DNA of 64,000 bases from Mesotaenium endlicherianum (taxonomy: Eukaryota; Streptophyta; Zygnematophyceae; Zygnematales; Mesotaeniaceae). The notes below the pieces were generated by a model. It saw only the letters and a program-made list of their open reading frames with translations, searched no databases and had not been told where the DNA came from. The translations under genes were made by a program, and so were the position numbers. Position 1 is the stretch's first letter. Each line of letters opens with the position of its first letter. Positions 47,881 through 59,300 of this stretch are shown here, piece after piece. Where the stretch lies: positions 283,460 through 347,459 of the forward strand of contig WELA01003775.1 of assembly GCA_009602735.1 (NCBI GenBank). The letters run 5' to 3'.

Positions 47881-48300
47881 GCCCAATTGCATGGGGGAGA
47901 ACACTACTCTATCCTTGAAGGACTTGATAGAGAGTGCCAAGGGGTACGTCTTCTTGGAAGGGGTAGTATAGGAGAATCCATCGGGCATCATAATCTCCTC
48001 GTCGTGGTCAAGAGTTCGCATAGTAATTCCGTGCTTGGTGGCAAAATCTGCAGCAATGAAGTTGCCTTGAGCTCCGCTATCCACCAAGATGTGGACCTTC
48101 TCTCCTCCAAGGTAACCTCTCAAACTCATTGGGGCTGGAACGTCGTCTTCAACGGGGGTCTCCACCTCACTTGGCGTGTTGCCTTCTCGTGAAGTGGGTC
48201 TTGGGGTGGTAGGCTCCTGGCCTACCGGCGCTGTCCGTTTTTTGACAACTTTTTGGGGCATGAAAGTGCACGATGGCCCTTTTCCTTGCAATAAAAGCAT
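47863..48300 (-). CDS. Protease-encoding frame of the family B element
   Basis: This frame overlaps the end of gag by about 78 bases and is in the -1 frame relative to it. It includes the aspartic protease active-site motif [13 protein letters not shown] and a downstream LGKY before a TAG at 47863. The next expected residues (a conserved VILG-type strand) appear in the following frame, which suggests one base was lost at about 47872. No independent start codon fits, so it is probably expressed by frameshifting from gag. The break would cut off reverse transcriptase in this copy unless that shift is also bypassed. Confidence 0.8.
   Translation of the reverse strand: MLLLQGKGPSCTFMPQKVVKKRTAPVGQEPTTPRPTSREGNTPSEVETPVEDDVPAPMSLRGYLGGEKVHILVDSGAQGNFIAADFATKHGITMRTLDHDEEIMMPDGFSYTTPSKKTYPLALSIKSFKDRVVFSPMQLGKYASS
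48208..48243 (-). promoter_or_regulatory. Candidate -1 ribosomal frameshift signal
   Basis: On the minus strand, gag codons TCA AAA AAC contain the classic slippery heptamer A AAA AAC (48237-48243). It is in the correct register for a -1 shift into the protease frame. Ten bases downstream is a perfect 7-bp hairpin (GGTAGGC, 5-base loop, GCCTACC; 48208-48226) whose 5' arm contains the gag stop codon. A spacer of 5-9 is usual. A homopolymer indel is the alternative. Confidence 0.5.
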
Positions 48301-49502
48301 AGTCCAGCCGTCATGAGAGCTTCTTTTTCAGCCGGGGAGAGTCTTGCTTTCACTCCTTGCTGGTTTCTTGCATCATAAGTGTCATTGGAGGGTCTTCCAC
48401 TCTTCCGGGCAGCCGCGGGGTCCCTTTTAATAACTCCGATTTCCATGGGTGTGGGTCCAGATTCGGATGTGGAAGGGGCTGCGTACACCCGCGTCGTCGG
48501 TACCCGTGAAGATGAAGGCACGGAGTGCTTGAAATCCAAGGTATCCACCTTTTGGGCCACTTCAATGATCTTTGAGAAGTCCGTCAAGTCGCGTAACTCC
48601 ACTTCCTTTGCCACCTTGGGTTTGAGGCCAAAGATGTAGCGGTCAATCTTCTCCTCGAGAGACATGTTGGGGATCTCAAGAGTGAGGGCGTGAAATCTGG
48701 ATGTATACTCTTGAACGGACGTCGTTTGCTTGAGATGGTGGAGCTTTCCTCGGGCAATCTTCTCCGCATTGATGGGCATGAATTGCTTCTTGAGGGCCTC
48801 ACGAAAATCTGCCCATCTTGCATATGATGGTGGGGGCTCTTGGCCGAGCATGGGGTGCGCCATAGCTTGATATATAGCCGCTTGATAGTTACGCCACCAT
48901 GATGTTGCTGCTCCTCTAAGTAAGGTAACGGCAAAGGGAACGTAGTCCTCCTCGGGTACTTCAAGGAATGCGAGGTACGTCTCCACTTGGTAGAGCCATA
49001 AATTCAGGTTGGCACCTTTCCCGGGGTTGAAAGTGTCGGGTTTGCCGGGCTTGATGAGTTTCCTTGCTCTCGTTGGCTCTTGTGGAGGCGCTTGAGCCGG
49101 GGCTGGATTTTGAGCATTGCTCGCAATAGGGGCAACCATGGCAGCCATAGCTTCTCTTGACGCTTGCACGGTTGCTTCATAGGTGGCCAAGCCCACTTGG
49201 TTGTGGACGGTCATTAGGAAGGCTGCCCACTCATTTGCGGGAACTCCTTGTGGTGGGGTCAACTTTGCTATAGCGGCTGCCACGGGATTTGACGGTGCTC
49301 CTCCTTGTGGTGCTTCTTGTTGTTGGAGATTTCCTTGAGTAGGCTCTCCCATCGACGCTGGAGGAGGGTGTGCTCCTCCTTGTGGTGCTTCTTGTTGTTG
49401 CAGATTTTCTTGAGTGGGCTCTCCCATCGGCGCTGGAGGAGGGTGTCTTGGAGAGGAAGGGCTTCCTTCGAAAGCTTGCTGTTGGTCTTGAGGATCGGCC
49501 AT
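48222..49502 (-). CDS. Gag of the family B element
   Basis: A 426-codon frame starting at an ATG 25 bases after the primer-binding site. The N-terminus is Pro/Gln-rich and holds a 25-residue tandem duplication (MGEPTQ-NLQQQEAPQGGA type). The retrotransposon gag core lies at about residues 165-290 (LNLWLYQVETYLAFLEV, LRGAATSWWRNYQ, EYTSRFHALTLEIPN, FGLKPKVAKEVEL). It ends with a complete CCHC knuckle [14 protein letters not shown]. It forms the capsid and binds the genomic RNA. The frame is intact, in keeping with the young LTRs. Confidence 0.93.
   Translation of the reverse strand: MADPQDQQQAFEGSPSSPRHPPPAPMGEPTQENLQQQEAPQGGAHPPPASMGEPTQGNLQQQEAPQGGAPSNPVAAAIAKLTPPQGVPANEWAAFLMTVHNQVGLATYEATVQASREAMAAMVAPIASNAQNPAPAQAPPQEPTRARKLIKPGKPDTFNPGKGANLNLWLYQVETYLAFLEVPEEDYVPFAVTLLRGAATSWWRNYQAAIYQAMAHPMLGQEPPPSYARWADFREALKKQFMPINAEKIARGKLHHLKQTTSVQEYTSRFHALTLEIPNMSLEEKIDRYIFGLKPKVAKEVELRDLTDFSKIIEVAQKVDTLDFKHSVPSSSRVPTTRVYAAPSTSESGPTPMEIGVIKRDPAAARKSGRPSNDTYDARNQQGVKARLSPAEKEALMTAGLCFYCKEKGHRALSCPKKLSKNGQRR
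49297..49446. repeat. Two 75-bp tandem units inside gag
   Basis: Units 49297-49371 and 49372-49446 are near-identical direct copies, each 25 codons, so the duplication keeps the gag frame. Confidence 0.85.
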
Positions 49503-49526
49503 CTTCTTGTGCTACCAAAGTGCCTA

Positions 49527-49538
49527 GCTCCGATACCA
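49527..49538 (-). other. Primer-binding site of the family B element
   Basis: One base inside the 5' LTR, the minus strand reads TGGTATCGGAGC. It matches initiator tRNA-Met except for G in place of A at position 8. Confidence 0.88.
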
Positions 49539-49722
49539 CTGTAGTGAAACAGATAGATAAAGTACTTAGTAAAACAGAATACTTTATCTATTCAAGACAA
49601 GGATCTTTGAACACAAGTGGTAGCTTCTTGAAAGAGAGATGGCTTCTTGAAAGTTAATATATTTCTGGATTTTGGCAAGTACAAGAGTGATTCTGGAATG
49701 TCTTTCTATGTTCTAGCTCTTG

Positions 49723-49730
49723 TTTATATA
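49723..49730 (-). promoter_or_regulatory. LTR TATA box
   Basis: TATATAAA on the minus strand, about 312 bases into the 5' LTR. It is conserved in most family B LTR copies, so transcription should start about 30 bases downstream, near 49690-49700. Confidence 0.6.
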
Positions 49731-49767
49731 CTTGCTACATAAGTAATTTCTAGGAAGGTGTATGTTG

Positions 49768-49788
49768 ATGTGTTGGCACCCAACACAT
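49768..49788. promoter_or_regulatory. Perfect palindrome upstream of the LTR TATA box
   Basis: ATGTGTTGG, a 3-base spacer, then CCAACACAT: a 9-bp perfect inverted repeat about 40 bases upstream of the TATA box. It is present, with few changes, in every family B LTR copy here. A binding site for a dimeric factor is possible, but this is inference. Confidence 0.5.
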
Positions 49789-50047
49789 CCCAAAACTTGC
49801 CACCTCTTTCTAGAATAATGTACACATGTCCTTTTGACCTAAAAATGGCACATTTGACTTTTGCCACATGGAGTTCTTCTAGGTCTTTCCTCTAACTTCG
49901 AAAATGCCTTGGAGGGTTCAAAGGACATGAACCAAGTTACTAGAGTACCTATTCACACTTGACTCCACACAATACTACTCCAAATATATTTGAAAACATT
50001 AAAATATATGCATACTAATATATAATAACTCAAATCACTACAGCGGC

Positions 50048-52584
50048 TCTGCTGCAGCCCAGAGCTGCCACCCAGCGCTTGAGGGCAACAGGCATACACA
50101 GCAGAGCGTGCCTTTTCGAATCCAAAATCCACGCAGCCACCTTCCTCTCCATCTCGACCCTGTTGATAGCCCCGACTCTGCTCGGCCTCTAAGGCGCCCT
50201 CGTTTACTCAGCTCCCTCCGCTTGCCCTCCTTGGCCTCTTCTATCTCCAAGTTTCGTCCCTATTTCTGGCAACACTGTGTACCATGGAAGCTCTTTGCCC
50301 CTCCTCGGGTTCACCTGGTGTAGGCCCACTCGCCAGCTGTACCAGATGCAGGCTCCACCTCTAAGTGCTGCACTGCAGGAACAGCGGCGCAAACGGCTCC
50401 TCACGAGGGCCGGTACCTGAACCGCACCGCCCCCACCACACCAATTCCAATCACAAGTGACAAAAGAGGACCCCCTCCCTTTGCTTCAAAGGCGAGAACA
50501 TCCGAACGGGTGCATCCCCCTTCTCCTCCCGAGCATCCTCGGGCGCCTCTAGTGCGCCACATGTCAGCCGTGCAAGAACACCTCCCCGCACAACAAGCCC
50601 AGCAGGCATGGGTGTTGCTTGCATCAGGTCGCGGGCCCTAATTTGTCCTTTTCGCACATCGCGTCGGCTTTCTGTGCTGCCATCTGTTGCAACGACAAAC
50701 CATCCCGCTCAAGCAGTGCCACTTAGCACACCAGCATCCGCCTTTGGGCCCGGCTTCACAGAGACCAACCTCCTTCAGAAACTGGTCTCCTGCACCACAG
50801 CAGCGGGAGCTATGGCCTCTTCTCTTCTCTACTTCATCTCACTTCTGCGGCACTAACGCTATTTCGCGGCTAGCCCTGCCGGAAGGCTCTGAGAAGGCGG
50901 GATCGCAGCCAGCACAACACAGCTGCTTGCTGCCCGCCTGCCAGCCCTCATGAAGTCCCATGCAGCCGCAACAATACTCTCCTTGCCGACAGCTGGCATG
51001 CCTTCTGGAGTATGCAACCCTGTCACCTCTTGCTACCCGCACTTCTCCTCAATACCCCTTGTCCCCATCGCCCCCCCTGCCCCCCCCCACCGAGCCTCCT
51101 CCTACACCTCCTTATCCTCCTCCTCCTCCTTCTCCTCCTCCTTCTCCTCTGGGCTTCCGCCCCATTTAGCCACGCTGACCGTCCCAATCAGCCACGCTGA
51201 CGAGCAGAGGGACAGAATCATCCTCCTTGTGACCGAGTGCATCCAAAGATCACGAGGCTTTCCACGGCATGGCCACCCCCAAACCGCCCCCTTCGCCTCC
51301 CCCATTTCCATTCTCACCAGCCCTGCCTGTCTTAAACCCTGAATGTTAAACCCTGCGCCATGAAGAGCATGTGCGGCAGCGGCAGCGATGTGGCTCCATG
51401 ACAGTCTTGGAGGAGGTGGCACAGGGGGGTCTTTCTCCCCCCTGACGAGCGCCACCTGTCGCCCCTCACCACTGTCGTTGCTACCTGTCGCCTTGTGCCG
51501 CTTGAGCTTCTCGGCTATGGCTATGGCAACCTCGGCCGCCCAGAGGTCCTCGACGCACCGATTGGTGTCTTGCCAGCTGGCATCGGTGCCTCGCGCCGAC
51601 ATTGCTTACACCCTTTCCTCGCCTCCCCCGCCATTGTTGTCACCAGACGCAACCTCTCCTGCCGTTCCCCCTCCCCATTGCCAGCTCCACCGGCCAGCAC
51701 GTGCAGAACATGTCGGGTGGTGTCTCCTCTGGCACTGGTGCCGCCAGGTCAGCATCTTCGTCAGCAGTGGCGCTGCACGCGCCATCCCCGATCGTCAACA
51801 GAGCGCCAGGGGCGGGGCGTGGGGGAGTGGAAGCGCGAGAACCTTCAAGGGGTCGGCCCAAAACCCTCATTCTCAATCTAAACCTCAAACCTTCTAGCAA
51901 AAATCCAGGCACATGTTGCTTCTACTCCCCAGCTTCCCCTCGTCCACATCGTTGCCCCACCCTTGTCACTATACATCCGACGCTCGAGGCGAGTTCTAGA
52001 AACACTCCTCCGAAGCCAGACCCGGGATTAGGCCCGGGACCAGGTTTGGAAAAGGCCACGAGGTCGGAATCCTCGCCTGGATGGTACATGCAGCATCCTA
52101 TTTTACCCGGCTCGGCTCCGCAGCTGTGTGCCAAACTTGAGGCTTGGCCATACCAGGTGGTATGGGGTCTGCAGGGGAACCCGGGAGATGCAACGGTGGC
52201 AAGACAGCTACCGCGCGTCAAACTCTGGTTCGAAATTGAGCAGCTCGTGCGATTTGCTGCTGCTTTTGTTGTCGTCGTTGTCGTCGTCATCGGCAGCCAG
52301 CCAGCCGCCGCCGCCGCTGCCATCCGCTGTCCTCTTGTTCACCCTCTCCACCTGACTGGGCCTGCAGCCGCCACTCGCCTGCTCTGGAGCTGGTCTGCAG
52401 CCTCTATTCATCGCCACCTGGCATCAAAACCCAACCCCCCCCCCCAAGACAGGGTCAGTATCAACGCCATGCCGAGAAAAAAGACTTGGGGCCTCCAACA
52501 TTCCACTCTGAGTTGGCTAGGGATTAGCACCCTGAGTCACGGGCATTTGAGGAGCACACACCAGCACAATCCAAAACAAACGCA
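50048..52584. other. GC-rich stretch with unassigned open frames
   Basis: High GC gives open frames on both strands. The least repetitive is minus 51102-51602, with an AAEVAIAIAEKLKRHKATG segment and a Glu-rich tail from a CTC microsatellite. I recognise no domain and call no gene. Confidence 0.3.
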
Positions 52585-53204
52585 AAATTGATTCAACAGC
52601 AAAAGACAACACACTAGCAGTGAACAATACTTGCAAGTCAAATGGAAGTAAACTAGCATCAATGATGCAATTAGTAAACTCGTACATAAGCAAGGCTAGA
52701 AGACAGTGCATATCAATGGCTTCTCGCCTTCGATCCAGATCTCTCTCCGTAAGCTGTACAAGAGAGTTGGCCTCATTTCCAAATGCCGAACTCGAGAGCA
52801 ATACGTAGCATATGTACATGGAATGAGTTTACTGTTCAACGGCAAGTGCGATGGCACCGCCTACCCGGGAGTTAACCACGTTGGTAGGACCTCGGTTAAC
52901 CGAATCCACCGCCATCTCCCATCATCCCGAATCGCCATCTATCCTAAGGATGTCATCTGGCCATTCATCTAGCACACCACACTTAGATGAATATCTACGC
53001 AGTTCGCTGCTACCGAGTACGGAAGTCAGCTGGCTGTCAAAGAGTGTGTCAGCAAGTTGACCTAAGTTGACTTCAGCCTGCTGCTCCCGGCTGAGTTATT
53101 AAACTGATTATTAACTGAATATTAAGTAAAGTTCAGCAGGCTGAAGTTATTTAACTATTATATTTGAATGAACATTATATCGACCAATATACTGATTCAT
53201 TACA
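52585..53204 (-). repeat. Family C LTR copy, truncated at one end
   Basis: This aligns base by base with about 9765-10393, the family C LTR, with scattered differences. The outer end is intact at CATTACA (53204), but about 90 bases next to where the primer-binding site would be are missing. No family C internal sequence is adjacent. It is a solo or broken LTR. Confidence 0.85.
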
Positions 53205-53745
53205 CGCCTGCACAACCCTGGCCAACACAAGTAGGGTTTTCTCTGCACCAGCTGAGACAAGCGGGGTTCACAGCCTGCTACAGCGGGCCCCAGGGCCGCC
53301 TGATAGGAATGCACGCACGCAACTACCAGCCCGGTTCCAGCTAGAGAGACACCATCAGGGCAGGTTATGAGTCTCGACCTAACTCGCACTTCGACACAAA
53401 AATATACGCCCTAGCTCCAAAGCTGGGGAAGGTTGTGGATCATCGGTGGCGAAAATCCAGCAAGCGGGGGGTGCCTGGTGGCCCGCGCTCGGTCGCTTGC
53501 AACATCCTGCCCCGCCCGCTAGCCTGCCCGCCCGCCTACCTGTTCGCATGCTCGCTTGTCCTGCAGGGCTACTGCTCAGGAGCAACGGATCGCACAGGTG
53601 CAAGGATCAGGTGCAACGCACCTGGTCCGCCTGTCCCCATGCTGATGGCAGGAGGAGCCGCATGTATGCCATCCCTCGGCCCACCTGCTGCCGCCGCCCC
53701 GTCCTCCGCACTCACTTGCCTGCACCCCCCGCTTGCCCCCCCCCC

Positions 53746-53935
53746 NNNNNNNNNNNNNNNNNNNNNNNNNNNNNNNNNNNNNNNNNNNNNNNNNNNNNNN
53801 NNNNNNNNNNNNNNNNNNNNNNNNNNNNNNNNNNNNNNNNNNNNNNNNNNNNNNNNNNNNNNNNNNNNNNNNNNNNNNNNNNNNNNNNNNNNNNNNNNNN
53901 NNNNNNNNNNNNNNNNNNNNNNNNNNNNNNNNNNN
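53746..53935. other. Assembly gap (190 N)
   Basis: A run of 190 N, with GCTTGCCCCCCC sequence on both sides. The repeated flank suggests overlapping contig ends or a C-rich tandem repeat. Confidence 0.99.
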
Positions 53936-56314
53936 GCTTGCCCCCCCCCCCCCGAGCCCCTAATCGCCAGACGCGGCCTAAATCGAGACTGCCAACTACC
54001 GCCGACGATTATGTGAGAACTGGCGGAGGCGACAGTGCTGTGGCATTTACAAACGGGCACCTGGCCAGGTACGGCTCCCGCAAGAAGTTGCTTTTCTGTC
54101 GACTGACGCACAGCACCTCTGTGCTACCAGGTGCTAGGCCTGGCCCTGTCACCTGGTAGGCGCTGTCCTTAAAGTAGTCCCTCAAACTGATGGCGTCTAT
54201 TCCCACTGAGTGGTGCGGCAGGCAAGACCCACTTGGGGGGGTGGGGGCCATCTGGTCCTGTTGGCACATAACGGTCTCTTCAAAACCCGCCCCGTGGTGG
54301 GTCATGCGAGCTAGAAGACCCGACTGCCGGCTGCCAGGTAACACTCAGAGAAAGACACACACAGCTGCTCCAGAAATGTCCCGAGGAGGCGACTCTCAAA
54401 GTTTTCCAAACGTGCTTAATCTGGCATCTGCAATCCCCCATGCTTTCGCCCCACACTCGCAGCTGCCTTCTCCACCTCTTCCCCTCGCGCCATACCTTTC
54501 CCTTAGTCTCTCGTCCCCGCCTGCCTCTAGCTCTGCCACGCAGCTGCTGCTGCATGGCCCTCGCGGGTGCAGGGCATGCACCCAGCACTCAGAGGCGATG
54601 ACAGGTGGCGCCCACTCAAGTAGGTAGTTGACTGCAGTGAAGTATCTGCAGGCATGCCTCCTACGTCACTCTCTTCCCGAGGGGATGATGCGGTCCCCTC
54701 AGCCATGTCAAATGTCGTATAGCTCAGCTGTACCTTTTTCCATCACCATGATGTGCATATATAGCCCTTGCCTTAACAACCTGCATACCAGAGGGAGGCA
54801 GCATTGAGGTGGAGACTGCCAAAGCTAACTTGGCCAGCTAGACAGCTCAGCTAGGTAGAGGAAGATTGTTCTCAGGCTTGGAACTAAGACCTCTCACCCT
54901 ATCATGCAGGAGGAGCACAGAAGGCGCTAAGGGCTTTGTGTGGGAGTAGATCGCTCAGAATATACATTACACCGGGTCGGGGCTGGAAACACGCAGGGAG
55001 ACGCAGCCGCAAGCACAATCTGGCTGTGAGGTTCTGGCAGGCAGGCGGACATATACAATCAAACGAGGAGAGCATGAGGGAGAGAGCACGAGGACTCAGA
55101 AGCAGTGACGTTCATCTGCCTGGCTGCTCCTGGCTATCATTGTGCCGGGCATGTTAAGAAAAAACCCAAATAGGTGCTGGTGTACATCATCCTGGCTAAA
55201 ATAGTCACGGCAAGAAATTTGTTAGGGAACGAGCGACGTTGGTTTCCATTATTGAACAGAGCGACAGGGAGAGCGCGTCGATCCCGCTGTCGAAACCACG
55301 TCAGCTCCGTTGCGGTGGGGGCATTTAAGGTCGTACCTTTTCGTGGGTCTAAGCTAGAGCAGTAAAAGTCACGTCGAACGTCAAACTCGTCGTCATAAGA
55401 CAGCGTTCTTTTTCTCGTGTGTGAACTTTGAAGCTGCTTTGAAGTTATCGAAGCGTTCATCCACCACGGCCCCGATTCTAGTCCAGGCGTCGAGGAGACC
55501 AGAGGACACTGCCAGTCACGGCTGCCAGCCAATACATGAAGCTTTGTCGTCACCGTGCATTACGTACCACCGTCGTACAAGATAAGCAACAAAAGCACGA
55601 TCCCAGCTATAGTGCACATGCAACCAGCAGGGCCAGCACCACCTCCCTTGGGAACCAGCTTCGTTACACAATCAGTGCAAAGCCAGTGGTTTCATGTAGA
55701 CACTGATATACTTTAGTTTGTTTTGATTGTAATTCTTGTCCATGAAAAGAAGATACTAAGCCTTTTCTTCACAAAGGAAAGTAGAACCTGCGGATTGAAT
55801 TCGTATGCTACTCGTTTGCGGCCTAGTGCGGCCTAGTTGATGCTCTTTACAAGTTTTAGAACCCGAACAATACGGTTTTGACCACCATAGCAAGATTTCG
55901 TGGCAGGTGTAACCCCGCCGGCGTGGCATCGCAGGCGTGGCACCGTCGGCAGCACACAGCCTGACGTCAACTGCATGCATTCTTCTACGCTTCAGCCAGC
56001 TGGCGATCGGGTGGGAACTGTGTAATGAAGGAAGGTCGTGGAGGGTTGCAGAAAATAATTATTTGCCCCGAATTCTTCATAGAGGTATCATAGGTAACAT
56101 AGTGCTGGAGTATGTCATATGCATCTAGTTGTCCAATTAAGTACGATGCCAGATCTTTCATTCCAGGTGTTCGCGGCAGGTCAAGGTGCGTGTCAGCCCA
56201 TGAGACACGGACGTAACTTTACAGTGAAAAGAAGGGTATCGGCAGAAAGCGGGTGTTGAAATGAGCGGCAGTAGTCGGCTGAAGGTCGCTGTATGATCGA
56301 GGCAATTCAGCTTC
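53936..56314. other. Intergenic stretch upstream of the Agenet gene
   Basis: No gene is recognised. It should include the promoter, and perhaps non-coding 5' exons, of the plus-strand gene that begins by 56315. Confidence 0.35.
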
Positions 56315-59300
56315 ATGGACGGAAGTTCCACTCTTGTTGGTGAACCCAACCTGAGCTGCTTGAAGAGCTGGGAGAGGCGGGATCCTGTATGTCTCTCAGG
56401 TGCTCCTTATGGCCCAGGAGTGCGTCAAGGCCTGCATGTACCATTTGATAAGTGTGAAACAGCCAGTGATGGGAATCTGTACATAGGGAATGGAGCCATT
56501 CTTGAGGAACTGTCCGGTGCACCTGCCATTCCAGGCCCTCACATGCCTCTTCTACTGGTGGCACCGCCTGGAACTTTGCACATGGCTGAAAGTACCTGGC
56601 CCCAGTCTGACGCCAAGAAGCAAGCTGAGAAGCATGCTGAGAAGGATGGTGAGAAGCAGGGGCTAGGAGTTAAGGGTGGCAATGACAGTGGGACGCTCTC
56701 GGATGTTGAGGAGGGCAAGAGTGACGGCGAGGGCGTGTGCAACGTCTCCCTGACGGCGGCTCAGAAGCAGAGTGCTCTGGCCGCTGTGCTGGCCGAGCTC
56801 TTCCGAGCCGATGACGAGGCTGCCAGGCTGGACGTGGTCGTCACGTCTGCCACGTCATGTGGGGACCTTCTGCCGGTCGAGCCCGACATGGCGGAGAGGC
56901 CTGCGAAAGACACATCCGCTCCCCAACTTACTCCGCTAACGGGACAGCTGTGCGGCGGCCGACTTGCTGCAGAAGCTTCCAGTTGTCCCCTCGGGGTAGT
57001 ACCGGATTCCGGCGGGGGGGGTGTAGCGAGAGGTTGCGGCAGCAAGAGGGCAGCTCTGAGTGCTGTCATCAGCAAGCTCTGGCTCTCCAAGGGTGTGAAC
57101 ATGGACCTCAGCGCTGCCGCTGAGGGGGACGGCTCCGCTTCCAGAGGCCAGGGAGAATTGCCCTCCCTGCGCTCTGCAGGCGAATGCATGAGCAGCGGCG
57201 ACAGTGCACAGGGAAGCGGTGTGGCTCTCCCAGATTGTACGCCTGCAGCAGCAGCAGCAGGAGCAGGAGCAGCAGCAGGGCTGGCCCGCACACCTGGCAG
57301 AAGTGTGGGAGCTACGAGAGCGGAGCAAGCGCTCGCACGGGCCAGGAAAGGCCCGGGCCACGGGGGGGGCTGCAAGAAGGCCGCGCAGCCTGAGGTCGGC
57401 GTGACTAGGGCGGGCGCGCTGGCCTCCCAGCGCGCCGCCAGGTCGTCGTCGTCCTCGTCAGCAGCCGCCCTGCTAACCGCGCGGTCCAAGCTGCTGATGA
57501 AGCAGACACGGATCAAGGTCACCAAGCGCAAGTTCGAGTCCTCTGCCGCCCGCGGGGGGGCCCTGCTGATGACTCAGCGCCTCTGCATGCGCAAGTCGCG
57601 CTTTGCTGGCGGGGAGAAGGGGGCTCTGGCTCCTGCTGTGGCAAGCACTCCCGAGGGGCACGCAGAGGAGGGCGGCCGTGAGAGGAGCCCGGAGAGCGGG
57701 CTCCACGGGGCTCCATGTTTGGTGGGATGGCCCTTGGAGGACAGCCGGGCCGGCAGCAAGGGGGCGCGGCCCCTCCAAGGTGAGCGGACCTTCTGCCTGC
57801 ATCTCTAGGAGTGTAAAGGGTTCAAGTGTAGAGTGTCATCGCGTCATCGCACGGTGTGGAGCATCATCGCATGCACTGTGTGCGAGGCGGCGAGGGCGTC
57901 AGGTGCTGGGGCGACGTGCATGCATGCTGGGGCAGCCATCAGTGCCAGTCGGACTCCTGCGCTCGAACATTGTCCTCTTGACGTGCCTGATTCTTGCGGG
58001 TACCCCAGGCCCCTGCTCTTCTGCCCCTGCGTCCAACTCGGAATGTTGCCTGTAGGGTGAAGGAGACTGACGGAGCTGCTGCGCCACCTTCGAACTGACC
58101 GTGTGATTATAGAGTTCACAAAGATTTTAGAGCATTTTGCCCAGACTCTGGGGCCTTCTACCTCGTGACCACTTGTCTACCCGGTAGGAGCCGGCGGAGC
58201 CTCTACCGACTAATTTGCCGACTGATGGCTGCCCAAGCAATGCTTGCGGCTGTGCGATACATGCGTGCATGGCACCAGGCGCATGCTGCCATCTGGCATC
58301 ATGACGAGACCATACTGGAGACGCAGCAGGCAAACAAGCCTCTTGGGCCGTGTCTCCTCAGCACTTTTCATGTTAGTTGGGGACGCGGCGGGTGTCTCCT
58401 CGGCTCATGTGATGGCAGGGAGCAAGCAGGGAGATGTAGAAGGGAGAGAGGAGCCGGAGCGGGAGCCGGAGCGGGAGGGGGAGCAGGACGGCGGGGAGAG
58501 TGGGGAGAAGGCCGAGGAGGCGGCGGTTGTCGACAATTCCGCCCCCAAGCTGCGCGCGCCGGCGGAGAAGAAGGAGGTCATTGTGGAGCTGGGCGTGCGC
58601 TCCTCCGAGAGGCTCCCGGAGTACGTCTCCAGGAAGCCCAAGCTGACAGCTGGCGGCGTGCCCTTCCTCGTGGGGGACCACGTGGAGGCCAGGAGCCACG
58701 AGGTCGGGTTCCGGGGGGCGTGGTTCCGGTGCGAGGTATGTACGGGGGAGTTTCGACGCCCTGTGCTGCTCTGGCTGCATGCATCTTGGCTCTTTTCCCG
58801 GCGTCGCAGGGCTACGGCACGGCCCGTGCACTCGCGCATTGTCTTTGAGGTCACCCTCTTTCTTATGACAACTTTACTCGTCAAGCCTATGCCTTCTCGT
58901 AGCACAGGCTTTTCTTAGGGTTTTCGGCGTGTTTGGCGACTGGGGCGTGGAAGTGCATTCGCCCTTGACCGCGCCACCTCAGATCATCGAGGGACTAGTA
59001 ACGAAAAGGAAACCTTTTTGATACTGGGATCCGCGGTTGCCCAAGGGGGAAGTACGTGGAAATGCAGGCGCTGCAAAAGCATCATGAACATTGACACATC
59101 TGCCTGCGTGCCCTATTGAGCTGGCTGAGCGCACGCACGCATGCAGCTGTGGGACAACTGTGAAACGCTTGCACTACGAGCCGCTTGGTTGAAAAAGCGG
59201 AGTCTGCGGAGGACCGCGCCATTCTACCCGGCAGGTTGCAAAGCTGTCCCTTTAGGATGTTATAGCTTTCCACGAGCGGGACCTGTGAGAGTGTGAACAC

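Larger units (their letters stand above)
43364..50042 (-). mobile_element. Near-complete Ty3/Gypsy chromovirus, family B
   Basis: A 6,679-bp element flanked by the 5-bp duplication gcggc (43359-43363 and 50043-50047). LTRs of 503 bp lie at both ends and differ at about six positions by my count, so the insertion is young. On the minus strand the order is 5' LTR, primer-binding site, gag, protease, reverse transcriptase, RNase H, integrase, chromodomain, polypurine tract, 3' LTR. The coding region is in three frames: gag to protease by a possible programmed shift, and protease to reverse transcriptase by what looks like a one-base deletion. It sits in GC-rich DNA with no recognised gene broken. 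Confidence 0.96.
49540..50042 (-). repeat. 5' LTR of the family B element
   Basis: 503 bp, TGTAGTG to CACTACA on the plus strand. It holds the element's promoter (TATA motif at 49723-49730). Confidence 0.96.

Noticed and set aside
47863-47885. A second programmed frameshift between protease and reverse transcriptase
   Set aside because: No slippery heptamer, almost no frame overlap, and a single missing base restores the conserved strand, so a mutation is simpler.
51602-52591. Plus-strand frame of about 330 codons
   Set aside because: No motif, Ser/Pro-rich composition from high GC, and equally open frames on the other strand.
55137-55553. Minus-strand frame of 138 codons
   Set aside because: No domain, no splice context and no composition typical of the host exons seen here.
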